Assembly: GCF_030253575.1 (NCBI RefSeq)
Contig: NC_080557.1
Span: 36,382,001 to 36,446,000, forward strand
DNA length: 64,000 bases
Direction of reading: 5' to 3'
From: Rhododendron vialii
Taxonomy: Eukaryota; Streptophyta; Magnoliopsida; Ericales; Ericaceae
Below the pieces are notes generated by a model that did no database searches, was not told the origin of the DNA, and saw nothing but the letters and a program-made list of their open reading frames with translations. Both the position numbers and the translations under genes were made by a program. Shown here one piece after another: positions 1 through 11,200 of the stretch (the stretch's first letter is position 1; every line of letters starts with the position of its first letter).

Positions 1-131
1 ACACAGACACGCCACTTCCCATTCTTCTTCTTTACCACAACAGTGTTGGATAACCACTCTGGGTAATAGACTTCACGTATTGCCTTGGCCTCCAATAAAC
101 GATCAACCTCTTCGATCACAGCATCTACATG

Positions 132-2780
132 CTATACGGCTGCCCTTCTTTTCTTCTGAATGATCGGCTTATGCAGAGGATCAATGTTTAAATGGTGACA
201 GATCACATCTGCATCCACCCCAGGCATTTCCTCAGGTACCCATGCAAAAACATCAATATATTCTTTCAGAAATCTTATCGACTCAGCCTTTTCGTTTGCT
301 GGTAATGATTCCCCAATCAAAAAATATCTTTCAGGATCAATCTCGTTGATCTGAATCTTCTCCAGGCCCTCAACCACTTTTTCAGCCGGGCTTCTTCCAA
401 CATCCTCGATGGTTGGTTGGTCTGGTACTTCTAATGTGTGAACATGGTGGACCTTCGGGGCTGTTTTGATGATGGAAATCAAGCATTGCTGTGCCACCTT
501 CTGGTTTCCTTTAAGGACTTCAATCCCATTTGATCCTGGAAATTTCACCATCTGGTGATATGTCGAGGAGACTGCCCTCATTTTGTGCAACCATGTCCTC
601 CCTATAATCGCGTTATAGGAAGATGGGACATCGACTACCAAAAAGTCTGTTCTTAACACCACAGATCCAGCCCGAACAGGTAAAGTTACCTTTCCTAGGG
701 GCCAGACTGCTCCTGCACCGAACCCAATTAGAGGTGTTGTTGATTGTTCTAAGTCTGATTGGGCCAGGCCCAGCTTCTTGAATGCATCATAGTACAATAC
801 CTCCGTACAACTCCCCGAGTCCACTAGAATTCTTTCGATGTCGTATTCCCCAACTCGTAGGGTTATGACCAATGCATCATTGTGGGGTATTTGGACCTCT
901 GCCAAATCATCATCACTGAATGCCATGCTCTCGTTGCATTCATTAGTCTCTCGCCCTCTCTTGTTTCCCAACCGCATCACGTGCTGATCATGCTTAACTT
1001 GCCTTTGAAATAGCCTAACCTCACTTCTCGTGTAAGGTGTGGCCAATCCATGTATCATATGGATAACGCCTTTAGGGTGTTGCTCGTAACCCAGTTCCAT
1101 GGCCTTCCCTTTCTCTTTAGGGTCCTCCTGGATAAACTCTTTGAGATAGCCCCGAGAGACCAAATCATCAAGGTGCCTCTTGTATACCTCACAATCCTCG
1201 GTCATATGGCCCCAATCTTTGTGATAACTGCAGTGCTGATTCGTAGCACGTTTTGCATCTTTGTCTCCACCTAGACTTGGGGGCCATTTAAAATATGGCT
1301 GATTCTTTATTCGATAAAGAATCCTGTATATTGGCTCTTTCCAAACCGTAGTGATAGAAAAGAAGGACTTGGGGTCAGGAGCTTGCTTGTCCTTGTATGC
1401 CTCCTTCTTAGCCTGCCCGTACTCCCTTCTGTCTTTGTAAGACTTGGGTTCTGGCTTATCCACCTTTTTGGCAGGTGCCTTCTGCTGTTTGGCAACCGTC
1501 CTGCCATCCTCACGGAGTATGTCATCCTCCATTCTGGCGTGTTGCTCTATCCGTTCCATCAATTTAGCCAAGGTGGCTACTGGATGTTTATTCAATGAAC
1601 GGCGCAGCTCCCCCCGAACAGGCAAACCAGTTTTGAACGTAGCAATTGCATACTCTTCACTGCAACTTTCAATCTCGTTGAAAGTTTCCCAGTACTTCTT
1701 TGCATAATCCCTGATCTGCTCGCTCTCCTCCTGCTTCATGGTGGAAAGACTCTCAAAAGTCTTTGGGGCCTTTCTGCTCGTTAAGAACTGAGCAGTGAAT
1801 TCCTCTGCCAACTGCCTCCATCCTCGTATGGATCGTGGGGCCAACTTATGAAACCAGGATAAAGCCACCTTGCCAAGACTGGAGGGAAACATCTTGCACA
1901 AGATGGAATCATCCCCCTCATGCATAAACATGGCCTGTTGGTAATGCTGTATGTGAGCTACGGGATCCGTATTTGTCTCGTAAAGTACGAATGCACCGTG
2001 CTTCACTCTGCTCGGCAACCTTGCTTCTTGTAGCCTCTTCGTAAAGGGAGAGGCTGCAATATTACTCAGGGCCTTGCGTGCTGCTTCTCGTGCAGTCGCT
2101 GTCCCATCCTCTTGCTCCTTTGACTTGTGGGCCGAAGTCTTGACCCAATCAGCATCAGGTCTCTCGTACCTGTCTCGATGATGCTTTCTCGTGTCCTCTT
2201 CCTCGGGGGTAGAACTCCGGTCTCTGCTCCTCCTTTTTCGTGAAGAAGTCCTTCTCTCTGGTGTTTGGCTTCTACTTTTTCTTCCCCTTTTTCGTGGAGA
2301 AGCTTCATGACGCCCTATGACAGGACTTCTACTCATTCTTCCTCGTAAAGGATCTTTTCTGTATTGTACCATAGCATACCTACTGCCTCTAGAATTTCCT
2401 CGAGACAGGCCAGAATCCTCCGGATGCTCCTTAATTCTTTCCAATTCTCTGATCTCATGCTCTCGTTTTTTAATCAGACGAGCATACTCCTCGACTTCTT
2501 GCCTCTTCCTATCAAGAACGTCGTCACTATGGTGCACACTCCTGGAGTGCGCGATCGATTCATCCCTTTGATGGGATTTACTCCTTCTCGTGGATCTCGA
2601 AGCCGTCTCTCCATCTCCTCTATTTTTGGAGTTATGATGCACGGTAAGGGGGCGGTCCTTACTCGTGTTCCTTCTGTGCCCACCCTGGGGCTTTCTCGGA
2701 GCCCCAGGTGGTGATTTGTCCCTTCCCTCATCTAACACATCTTTTGGTTCATGCGGCGTTGCTGGAGTTACTTCCACCAT
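132..2780 (-). CDS. Gag-protease polyprotein of gypsy element A
   Basis: An 882-residue ORF whose ATG lies about 30 bases inside the PBS. The first 230 residues are Arg/Ser/Glu/Lys-rich and disordered. The retrotransposon gag capsid domain follows at about 250-400, with WFHKLAP and FTAQFL signatures. A Cys/His segment (CSYHKDWGHMTEDC) resembles the gag zinc finger of Tat elements. Aspartic protease follows at about 650-770 with active site DSGS and flap-side NAIIGR. The end carries the FAWVPEEMPGV segment that precedes RT in Tat polyproteins. Gag packages element RNA and protease cleaves the polyprotein. A stop replaces the normal read-through into RT, so this copy may not make Pol. Confidence 0.9.
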   Translation of the reverse strand: MVEVTPATPHEPKDVLDEGRDKSPPGAPRKPQGGHRRNTSKDRPLTVHHNSKNRGDGETASRSTRRSKSHQRDESIAHSRSVHHSDDVLDRKRQEVEEYARLIKKREHEIRELERIKEHPEDSGLSRGNSRGSRYAMVQYRKDPLRGRMSRSPVIGRHEASPRKRGRKSRSQTPERRTSSRKRRSRDRSSTPEEEDTRKHHRDRYERPDADWVKTSAHKSKEQEDGTATAREAARKALSNIAASPFTKRLQEARLPSRVKHGAFVLYETNTDPVAHIQHYQQAMFMHEGDDSILCKMFPSSLGKVALSWFHKLAPRSIRGWRQLAEEFTAQFLTSRKAPKTFESLSTMKQEESEQIRDYAKKYWETFNEIESCSEEYAIATFKTGLPVRGELRRSLNKHPVATLAKLMERIEQHARMEDDILREDGRTVAKQQKAPAKKVDKPEPKSYKDRREYGQAKKEAYKDKQAPDPKSFFSITTVWKEPIYRILYRIKNQPYFKWPPSLGGDKDAKRATNQHCSYHKDWGHMTEDCEVYKRHLDDLVSRGYLKEFIQEDPKEKGKAMELGYEQHPKGVIHMIHGLATPYTRSEVRLFQRQVKHDQHVMRLGNKRGRETNECNESMAFSDDDLAEVQIPHNDALVITLRVGEYDIERILVDSGSCTEVLYYDAFKKLGLAQSDLEQSTTPLIGFGAGAVWPLGKVTLPVRAGSVVLRTDFLVVDVPSSYNAIIGRTWLHKMRAVSSTYHQMVKFPGSNGIEVLKGNQKVAQQCLISIIKTAPKVHHVHTLEVPDQPTIEDVGRSPAEKVVEGLEKIQINEIDPERYFLIGESLPANEKAESIRFLKEYIDVFAWVPEEMPGVDADVICHHLNIDPLHKPIIQKKRRAAV

Positions 2781-2811
2781 GGTCGTATTTCAAAAGGGAA
2801 TTCTTTCGTTT

Positions 2812-2828
2812 CCCACAGACGGCGCCAA
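2812..2828 (-). promoter_or_regulatory. tRNA primer-binding site of element A
   Basis: On the minus strand, directly after the LTR end (…CCCCTACA), the sequence reads TTGGCGCCGTCTGTGGG. This is the usual PBS position and resembles PBS sequences of plant Tat-type elements. The priming tRNA was not identified. Confidence 0.75.
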
Positions 2829-2829
2829 T

Positions 2830-3803
2830 TGTAGGGGGATGAAAACAATTGACGCTTCGGATCAACTGGATTGCAACGGCTTATTCGTGCCTCTTCACCG
2901 GAACCCTAGCTCGACGTCTGAACCCTAATCTGCAAAATAGACAGGGGGTGAGTGCACCTTTGCCTCTCGTGGCAAAGGCCCTCCGATGCTTTTGTTAGTA
3001 TCACGTACTAGAAAACTCAGCCCTAATTATCAGTAGGAAAACAATAATAATGCAACGTATTGCGTACCTCTCACCTCTAGGTTTTCCTCATATTTATAGA
3101 TTTATGGATGCTTGCTGTCCAAGCATCCTTATTGCCATAGGATTCCTAACTCGTATAGGAAACCCAGGATATCAAGGAGTCTCGTTTCCTTTATCAGTTT
3201 ATGGAAAAGAGTCCTTTTAGGATTCTTTTCCTTTAAGAGCCGAACATCCCATACTCGTTGGGTATCTTTCTCAGATCCTATATTCTTGGGATCTTTATCC
3301 CTATATGAGACATGACTATTCTGGAATCTTCCAGAGTATTCTCTCTGCTCCTACTCTCGATTGGAGTTCCATCTTTGTTCGGCCGTCTCATAGCCGAACA
3401 GACGGCTTGGACCAGTTACCTCACATGTAACTGGTCCTTGAGCCCGTACAACCTTCCTGGACCATTGACTTCTCATGTCACTGGTCCATATTGCCGAACA
3501 CTTGTTTTAGCATGATGACTGTCCTGTCTATATTCAAACTATGGTCCCACGTACCATTTATTCGGATATCGATTGCATTGCTTTCAACCCGTGATCACTC
3601 GTATCACGTGCTAAGTTCTTTACATCATCTGTTCGGCTGTATCATAACCGAACAGTCTATTTATAGCCATGACTTCTCATATCACTGGTCCATATCGCTG
3701 TTCACCGAACTGCTCGGCGATAAGTCCAGTCGTATTTACCACGTGTTCCCAAACATCACGTGTTTGGTAACTAAATGTATCTGCTCGGGAATACCTCCCT
3801 ACA
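2830..3803 (-). repeat. 5' LTR of gypsy element A
   Basis: A 974-bp LTR bounded by TGTAG (2830) and CTACA (3803). It is set by the PBS on one side and by abrupt resumption of plus-strand integrase/RNase H coding at 3804 on the other. It holds a minus-strand TATA box at 3091-3100. The segment 2830 to about 3012 matches, inverted, the end of the plus-strand LTR at 5392-5573, so the two elements belong to related families. The inner U3 contains several short imperfect repeats around the words 'tcac(a)tgt' and 'actggtcc' (3410-3490). Confidence 0.85.
3091..3100 (-). promoter_or_regulatory. TATA box of element A LTR
   Basis: The minus strand reads TCTATAAATATGAGG. The same CTATAAATATGAGG core occurs in the R-element LTR at 23302-23315, which supports it as the LTR promoter core. 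Confidence 0.6.
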
Positions 3804-5175
3804 CTCATGCAGATTCATTAGCTTGGTTGGCTGCAGCTGTACCAACCGAGTTCAAAAGAAAGGTGGCAGTAGAATATCTGAATGAGCCGAGCATTGGGAG
3901 GAGTGTAGACTTGGTCTTGGACGTGAACCAAGGACCAAGTTGGATGGACCCAATCATGGAGTTCTTACGAGACGAGATACTCCCATCTGACAAAAAGGAG
4001 GCTCACAAAATAAGGATCAAATCTTCTAAGTTTTGGCTGTCCCCAGAGGGTAAGTTATATAGGAAATCCTTTACAGGCCCATATTTACTATGTGTACATC
4101 CTGAGATGGTACAAAAGTTTCTTCATGAAATCCACGAGAGAACATGTGGGAGCCATGCTGGAGGGAGATCCATTGCCCACCGAGCAATTACTCAAGGCTA
4201 CTGGTGGCCACACATGCAAGAAGATGCAAAGGTGTATGTGAAGATTTGTGAGAATTGTCAAAAATTCTCACCAATAATTCGAACACCCGCCGAGGATCTG
4301 GTGCCTTTGACAAGTCTCTGGCTGTTTGCTCAATGGGGGATGGATATCGTGGGTCCATTGCACCAAGCAACTGGGAATCGAAAATTCCTGCTTGTAGCAA
4401 CTGACTATTTTACTAAGTGGATTGAGGCGGAACCACTGGCCAAAATCACTGAACCTATGATAGAACGGTTCGTGTGGAAAAGCATCATCACTCGCTTTGG
4501 GGTCCCATACTCATTGATTACAGACAATGGATCCCAATTTCAGAAAAAATTCAAGGCTTTTTGTGCCCAGTATGGAATACGAAATTATTATTCCACCCCA
4601 GCCTACCCTCAGAATAATGGGCAAGCAGAGGCATCTAACAAAACTATCCTTGATGGGATCAAGAAAAGGCTGGATAAAGCCAAGGGGAAATGGCCTGATG
4701 AGCTACCGTTAGTTCTGTGGGCACACCGAACAACACCTAGGAGGTCTACGGGAGAGACCCCCTATTCATTAGCATTTGGAACAGAGGCTGTTACACCTCT
4801 AGAAGTGGGTCTGCCGACCAACAGGACCGCTTTGGTTGAAAGTGGAGGCAATGACAGGGCCCTTGAAATCGAGCTTGATCTCGCCGAGGAAAGGAGAGAA
4901 AAGGCCTTGGTCCATTTGGCTTCTTACCAAGAACAGCTGATGAAAAGCTATAACAAACACGTTCATCCTCGAGAATTTGGTGTTGGGGACCTCGTGCTAC
5001 GAAAAGTGCTCGGCAACACCAAGGTGGCCAACGAAGGCAAACTGGGGGCCAACTAGGAAGGCCCGTATAGAGCAACCGAGATTGTTGGCATAGGAGCCTA
5101 TAGGTTGGCAGATCTGGATGGTAATCCAATTCCAAGGCTTTGGAATGTTTATAATCTACGAAAGTTCTTTGTTTA
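3804..5175 (+). pseudogene. Ty3/gypsy pol fragment: RNase H end plus integrase
   Basis: The 3' third of a plus-strand pol gene, truncated at 3804 by insertion of element A. It starts in the last motif of the plant archaeal-type RNase H (ADSLAWLAAAV). Integrase follows: the H/C zinc region ending CENCQKF, then catalytic core Asp in GMDIVGP, Asp in ITDNGSQF and Glu in GQAEASNK. The C-terminal part includes GDLVLRKV. A TAG at 5054-5056 interrupts the motif normally read NWEGPYR; homology continues to NLRKFFV* at about 5175. Any in-frame start upstream of 3804 lies in the LTR of element A and is an artefact. Integrase would insert cDNA; this copy is dead. Confidence 0.88.
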
Positions 5176-5391
5176 GAAGCATTAAATTCCGTCTTAGATT
5201 TGCACTACGTGATTGTGTGGGAATTACGAATATAATTCCCTTGTTCTAGTTTTTTATTTTAGTTGCACAAGGGTACGACTAACACCCTCTTGAGTTTTAA
5301 GGATTATGAATAAAATCACTTTTTGCAGTATAAATTTTGTGTTGAGAATATGAATTATGGGCTTGTTTTCCCTCATTCGTATTGGGGAGCA

Positions 5392-5573
5392 TAGTACGTG
5401 ATACTTAACCAAGGCATCGGAGGGCCTTTGCCACGAGAGGCAAAGGTGCACTCACCCCCTGTCTATTTTGCAGATTAGGGTTCAGACGACGAATTAGGGT
5501 TCCAGTGAAGAGGCACGAATAAGCCGTTGCAATCCAGTTGAACCGAAGTATCAATTGTTTTCATCCCCCTACA
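5392..5573 (+). repeat. 3' LTR (R/U5 part) of the plus-strand gypsy fragment
   Basis: Follows the pol end at 5175 and finishes …CATCCCCCTACA at 5573. It aligns, inverted, with 2830 to about 3012 of the element A LTR (shared TAGTACGTGATAC, GCATCGGAGGGCC and CACCCCCTGTCTATTTTGCA). A TATA-like GTATAAATT lies at 5328. I could not find the TG start of this LTR in 5176-5391. Confidence 0.6.
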
Positions 5574-5673
5574 TTTGTGACAGAGCCTTATGCTCGTTGG
5601 TGGATAGCTTCTTCCTTTGTTGTTCTTCAGTTTTCCCCAGAATTGAAACGAAAACAAAGTAACCAACAAAGTA

Positions 5674-5749
5674 ACCAGCCTAAGACTTCAAAGAAGAGAA
5701 TGAAGAAGACGACCAGCCTAAGACTTCAAAGAAGAGAATGAAGAAGACG
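5674..5749 (+). repeat. 38-bp tandem duplication
   Basis: Two exact 38-bp copies (5674-5711 and 5712-5749) beginning ACCAGCCTAAGACTTCAAAG, just before and across the start codon of the antisense-borne gene. The second copy supplies its ATG at 5738. Confidence 0.85.
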
Positions 5750-7615
5750 GGGAAGAGGGCTGCTCCGATCATTCTTGATACTCCTTTCTCTTCTCGACCA
5801 GGTGTTTCAACTTCGAGACAATCTTCTTCTGGTAGATCCTCGAAGTCTTCTGATATGTTACTTGGACCTAATGAAGTAGCGAGACCTTCTCCTGGTCCGG
5901 ATAAAGCAGCGAGATCCTCTCCAAGAAGATATCCTCAAAGATATCTTCTTAATATCTTGGAGTCCAAGTGTCGCCATTTTTGTGGTACAACCGTTTATTT
6001 TAAGTTTGAGGATCCTGAGGCTGTGATTTGCCCATTGGAGACGATGTTTCCTGAGAACTTTGATCATTCTTCACAAGAGTTTGTCTCCTCTTTGGACCAA
6101 TTTAGAGCTTACATTGATTCTCTCTTTGAGGGCAAAGATTCCATTCTAGAAGGAAAAGATGTACAAGCTATCTTAAACAAATTTGAGAAGGGGTGTGAAT
6201 TTCTTGTCTTGGGGCGAGTTAAAGCAAGCTTAAAGGCCGCTAGCCTTTCTTCATCTTTAGAATATTCAGCTTCGGCATCTAATCGTTCGCAAGGGGAATC
6301 AAAGCATGACTCGCAAGGAGAAACGAAGGATGAGGATGATGAGAGTGAGGATGAAACTGACGAGTTATATAATTATACCCCATTGTCAGATTGTTCTCCT
6401 AAGAGTGCTTTTAAGGGTATTACATCTTGCTTGCATACAGAATCATTTTTTTTTATTGATACTGTTTGCTCATCTTTGTTTTACTCTCTTTCCAGGTCAT
6501 CCTTCTAGCCATTCCATAATATCAACAGCTCCTAGCGGATCTCCCAAACCTACTGGTATAACACCCTCTCTTTTTTTTGTCACTTATTTTATTGTCCCCA
6601 TTTTTCTAGACTTTATTTGTGTCCTTCATTTTTAGGATATTTACCCTCGAAGTCTGCCACATCTTCTGCTGCTATGGCTACCTTCAAAGGTATACAATTC
6701 TTGTGTTGAAGCAAAGAAAATTTTTTAATGCCGCTTTCTTGTATAAAGGTTGTCTTCCTTTTTTTTTTTTGTCTATCTTAGATCATGCCTCTTCAAAGAA
6801 CTCGTGGCAAGCTACCTCTTCAAATTTGTTGCCTTCATCAACCCCACAAGTCCAAAGCACTGGTAAATTTTTTACTAATTTATTTACCTTGCAAATGTTT
6901 GACCTTTCCTCTTTTTTTTTTTGACATGACGCTTCTTTTTATAGGAGAAGCTTCTTTCGACGACTTGATGGACCCTGTTGAACTAGAAGGGTTAATTGCT
7001 AGGATCGAGAAACCTCCTGTTCAGTCCATCCCTCTTTCCTCTAGCGAGGTTGCTGTCCACATCCAGAAAGGCCTTTTTATCTCACTCCAGTCATCCACAA
7101 TAAGCATAGAAGACATTATTACTCAATCCAATGGAGTTATTTCCCTTTTGAAGAGTTTTAAAGTGGATCTTAGTTCTCTTTACGAGAAGGTGAAAGCTTT
7201 GGTTAAATATTCTGTTTTATGGACCAAAGTATCAGGTACTCCTAATAAGGATGTTTCTCTCGGAGAACTTGAGGCCCAATATGAGGTCAAAAAGACTAAT
7301 TTTGAAGAAATGGCCAGTTCTTATGAGGAGACGACTTCTTCCGTCTCTTAACTTTCAGAGCATGTCACCAGTCTTGAAGGGGAGATTGCTCGTACGAAGG
7401 AGTTACTCAAAAAACTTGAGTCTGAATTGTCTTCATGCAAAGCCAAGCATTCTTCTTCCCAAAGTAATTTATCCAAGTATTCCAAGACTATTTCTAAATT
7501 TGAGAAGGATCTTCATGTCGCCTTGGATGTTGTTAAGCAATGCAAGAAGAAAAGTGCGCATTATGATGCTGTGAAAGAAGCACTTGATGTTGCTAGAGCT
7601 TCTTTGATGAATTGA
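5738..7615 (+). pseudogene. Five-exon gene carried antisense at the 3' end of Tat element L
   Basis: Reads opposite to the L pol gene. Exons 5738-6416, 6496-6555, 6636-6689, 6782-6862 and 6945-7615 all have GT…AG borders and join in phase, giving 515 codons. The protein has a Ser/Arg-rich start, then a conserved block at about 65-170 (SPRRYPQRYLLNILESK to LNKFEKG), an acidic stretch (DEDDESEDETDE), a linker and a predicted helical/coiled-coil tail (SLEGEIARTKELLKKLE). It is broken by one TAA at 7349-7351. Antisense ORFs are known at this place in Tat elements, often encoding a plant mobile domain. I do not see that domain, and I do not know the function. Confidence 0.7.
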
Positions 7616-7722
7616 GCTTCTTTCAGTCATATAGTTTTGCACCATTGAATAATGTCGCTTTGGTTTATTTGAACTCTAGATTTTTTTGTCTATTTGAATT
7701 CTGGATTTTTAGACTTTGTTTA

Positions 7723-7895
7723 GCCGTACACAGTTTAAGCTCTTGCGGGCCAGAAGCATTGTTTATTTATTGAAATTGTTTGTCGAGATTATTTTGCCGT
7801 TCACAGTTTAGACTCTTGCGGGCCAGGAGTATGGTTTGTTTGGTTTGTTGGGGTTGTTTTGCCGTTCACAGTTTAAACTCTTGCGGGCCAGGAGT
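7723..7895 (+). repeat. Short tandem repeat array (about 3 copies) in L
   Basis: Three copies of GCCGTTCACAGTTTAAACTC followed by TTGCGGGCCAGGAG start at about 7723, 7796 and 7861, with spacing 73 and 65 bp. The matching place in the R arm (19563-19763) has four copies, so the array varies in copy number between family members. Confidence 0.75.
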
Positions 7896-8203
7896 ATCCT
7901 TAGATTTATCACCTTGGATTTCGGTGAGGTGTTTTAGTAGTTTAGCCACATACTGCACCATTGGTGGTTTGTTTATTTTTTTATGAAGGATCTAGGATTA
8001 ATTGCATCATTACTAAAGATGTATATCCCAACTAGGTTGGCACATACACCCCAGCCAATCACGTGCATTCCTAGAACCACCCATTTTTTGTTTGCCCTAA
8101 TTTTTGCCTAGGTTGGGTTTTTGACCTAGCGGGACTTTTTATTTTTACACCCTAACTTTTGCCTAGGCCGCCCTTGCGGGTTTTCAACCTAGCGGGCCTT
8201 TAT

Positions 8204-11200
8204 TTAAGGAAAATACCTTTTCAAGAACCTTGCATTGGTGGGAGGGATGATCCGCTCGCCATCCATTGTGATTAGCAAATAAGCCCCATTAGAATAAACC
8301 TTCTCAATGACATAGGGCCCATCCCACTTAGGCTCAAGCTTTCCTTTAGTCCTTCGAGATATGACTATTGGTCTTCTAACCATCAACACCAAATCCCCTT
8401 TCTTAAATGAACGAAGCCGGACTCGCTTATTGAAAGCGTTGGCCATTCTTTGCTGGTATATCTCCAAGTTTTGTTGAGCATATAGTCTTCTTTCATCCAA
8501 GGCTTCAAGCTCTACCATCCTTATTTTTGCACTTTCTTCTTCCGTTAGGGATTCCTGTATTGCTACTCTTAAAGAAGGTATTTGTACTTCGAGTGGCAAT
8601 ACGGCTTCCCCCCCCAAACACCAAGGAATAGGGTGTTGCTTGAGTTGGAGTTCTATGCGAAATTCGATAAGCCCATAATGCTTCTTGTAACTTCTCATGC
8701 CAAGTTCTTTTATTTCGCTCAACCATCTTTTTGATAATTTTGCGTAGAGTCTTATTGAAAGCCTCCGCTAAGCCATTAGCAGGCGCATGGTATCGCGAAG
8801 AATGGTTGATCTTTATGTTGTACTTGGAATATAACTTGTATAATGGACCACTTCTGAAGGGTTGCCCATTATCAGTTATGATACTATCAAGGACCCCAAA
8901 CCTATAGATGATATGGGTTCGGATGAAATCTGAGACATTCCCACTCTTCATTTCTTTCAAAGCAATTGCTTCTGCCCATTTTGAGAAATAATCAGTGGCA
9001 GCTATGATGTATTTATCACCCGCAGAGGATGATGTCTTGATAGGCCCAATAACATCGATGCCCCATGCTGCAAATGGCCAAGAGCATGTTGTCACATGTA
9101 AAGGCTCTGGAGGCTGATGGATAAAATTTCCATGATATTGGCAAACTTGGCAACTTTTTGCATAATTAATGCAATCAGAAATCATGGTTGGCCAATAGTA
9201 TCCAAGGCGTTTTAATTGCATATGTAACTTTGGACCACTTTGGTGTGCTCCACATACACCACTATGAACTTCCGCCATAAGTTCATGAGCCTGTTCATTG
9301 GCTATGCAACGCATATACATTCCATCTAAGGATCTTTTGTATAATGCGTCCTTCCACATGATGAATTTTGTGGCTCGATGCCTTATCTCTGCCCTTTTTG
9401 CTTTATCCTCTGGAAGCCTACCATGTTGGAGGTAATTTATAAAGGGCTCACGCCAATCTTCCTCACCTTCTTTTGTTGTGGCTCCAAAAACTGGCAATAC
9501 TTCTGAGATTTCAATTAAGGGCCGTAGAACTCTTCTTTCTCCAACTGTAACAGTTATTGTCTCCCTATCAGGCAGGGAAAGTGAGGCAGCCAAACATGCC
9601 AAGGAGTCTGCTTGAGCATTTATTCTTCTTTTAACATGGAAAATGTTAACTTTCTTGAATTGTGAAAGCAACTGGCTAGCCCTTTCGTGGTATGGGGCCA
9701 AGCTTGCTTTATTAACAATATATTCTCCACGCAACTGTTTTATCACCAACTCAGAATCTCCATAGACTAAGAGCTCTTCGATCGGTATTTGCAATGCCAA
9801 TTCCAATCCAGCAATTACAGCTTCATATTCTGCCTCATTGTTTGAACATCCTTCTGTCAAGGCAAAGGAATGAGGGATTATGGCATTATTTGGTGTGACG
9901 AACACAACACCGATTCCAGATTTGTTATTTTTTAGATCTTCTTGCTTTTGGCCATTCGGACTCCTTGTTGCCCCATCGAAGTACATTTCCCATGCTTTTT
10001 GAACTTCAACTTGCATGACCTCTTCATCTGGTAGATCAGTGGCTAGAGGTGAATCATCAGGGATTGGGTGCGCTACTAAAAAGTCTGCTAAGGCTTGACC
10101 TTTTACTGCTTTTTGGGAAACATATTCAATTGCAAATTTTTGGAGGATTACAGCCCATTTTGCAATTTTCCCAGAGAGTATTGGCCTTGACAGTATATAC
10201 TTCAAAGGGTCAGCCTTGGATATCGATTTGACTTCATGCTCCAAGACGTAATGTCTTAACTTTTGCAAGGCGAACACCAAAGCGAGACATGTTTTCTCAA
10301 TCGGAGAGTAGTTGAGTTCTGCATCAACCAAAGTACGACTTAGATAATACAAAGCCTGTTCTTTCCCTTGTTTGTTATGTTGGGCCAAAAGGGCTCCCAA
10401 TGAGCAGTCAAGAGCAACAATGTATAGCAACAATGGTTTTCCTTTGGTTGGGCTCATAAGTACCGGGGGTTTCATGAGATATGCCTTGATACTATCAAAC
10501 GCGTTTTGGCATGATTGATCCCATTCGAAAGGTATACCCTTTTTCATTAGCCTTGAGAACGGTAAGCATCGCCCTGCTAAGTTAGAGATGAACCTTCTTA
10601 TATAGGCTAATCTTCCTTGTAACCCTTTCAACTCCTTCAAATTTTTGGAGGGAGGCATTTCGAGGATAGCCTTGATTTTCACAGGATCAATTTCGATTCC
10701 TCTGCTTCGAACTACAAACCCAAGGAATTTACCTGAACAAACCCCAAAAGCGCACTTTAACGGGTTCATTTTAAGCTTGTACCGCTTTAAGTGTTCAAAA
10801 CTTTACTTCAAGTCATCCAAATGATCTTCCTTATTTCTGGTTTTGGCGACAAGATCATCAACATAGCACTCAACGATGTTATGCAACATATCACCAAATA
10901 TCACTGTCATTGCTCTTTGGTATGTTGCCCCTACATTTTTTAGACCAAAAGGCATCACCGTATAGCAAAAGATCCCTTTTGGAGATCTAAAAGCTGTCAA
11001 CTCTTCATCTTCGGGGGCCATTCGGATTTGATTATAACCCGAATATCCGTCCATGAATGACAAGGTTTCGTAACCTGTGGTTGCATCAACCAAAAGTTCG
11101 GTGATGGGTAAAGGAAAGTCGTCTTTAGGACAAGCTTCATTGAGATCGCGGAAGTCAATACAAATCCGTATTTTCCCATTCTTTTTCGGGACTGGGACTA

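Larger units (their letters stand above)
1..3803 (-). mobile_element. Ty3/gypsy element A (Tat-type), 5' part, cut by window edge
   Basis: Minus-strand LTR retrotransposon with its 5' end on the right: LTR (2830-3803), PBS (about 2812-2828), gag-protease ORF (2780-132), then the first codons of reverse transcriptase (131-1). A stop codon at 132-134 separates protease from RT; the reading continues past it with typical pre-RT residues. The element interrupts a plus-strand gypsy integrase gene that resumes at 3804. The 5-bp target duplication would be CTCAT (3804-3808), with its partner outside the window. The intact 882-codon ORF suggests a fairly young insertion. RT, integrase and the 3' LTR lie beyond the left edge. 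Confidence 0.88.

Noticed and set aside
3491..3803. N-terminal extension of the plus-strand integrase ORF
   Set aside because: It lies entirely in the LTR of element A; real coding starts at 3804.
5574..5588. PBS-like TTTGTGACAGAGCC after the plus-strand LTR
   Set aside because: Only loosely like TTGGTATCAGAGCC. The pol gene on the left shows this is the 3' LTR, so no PBS is expected here.
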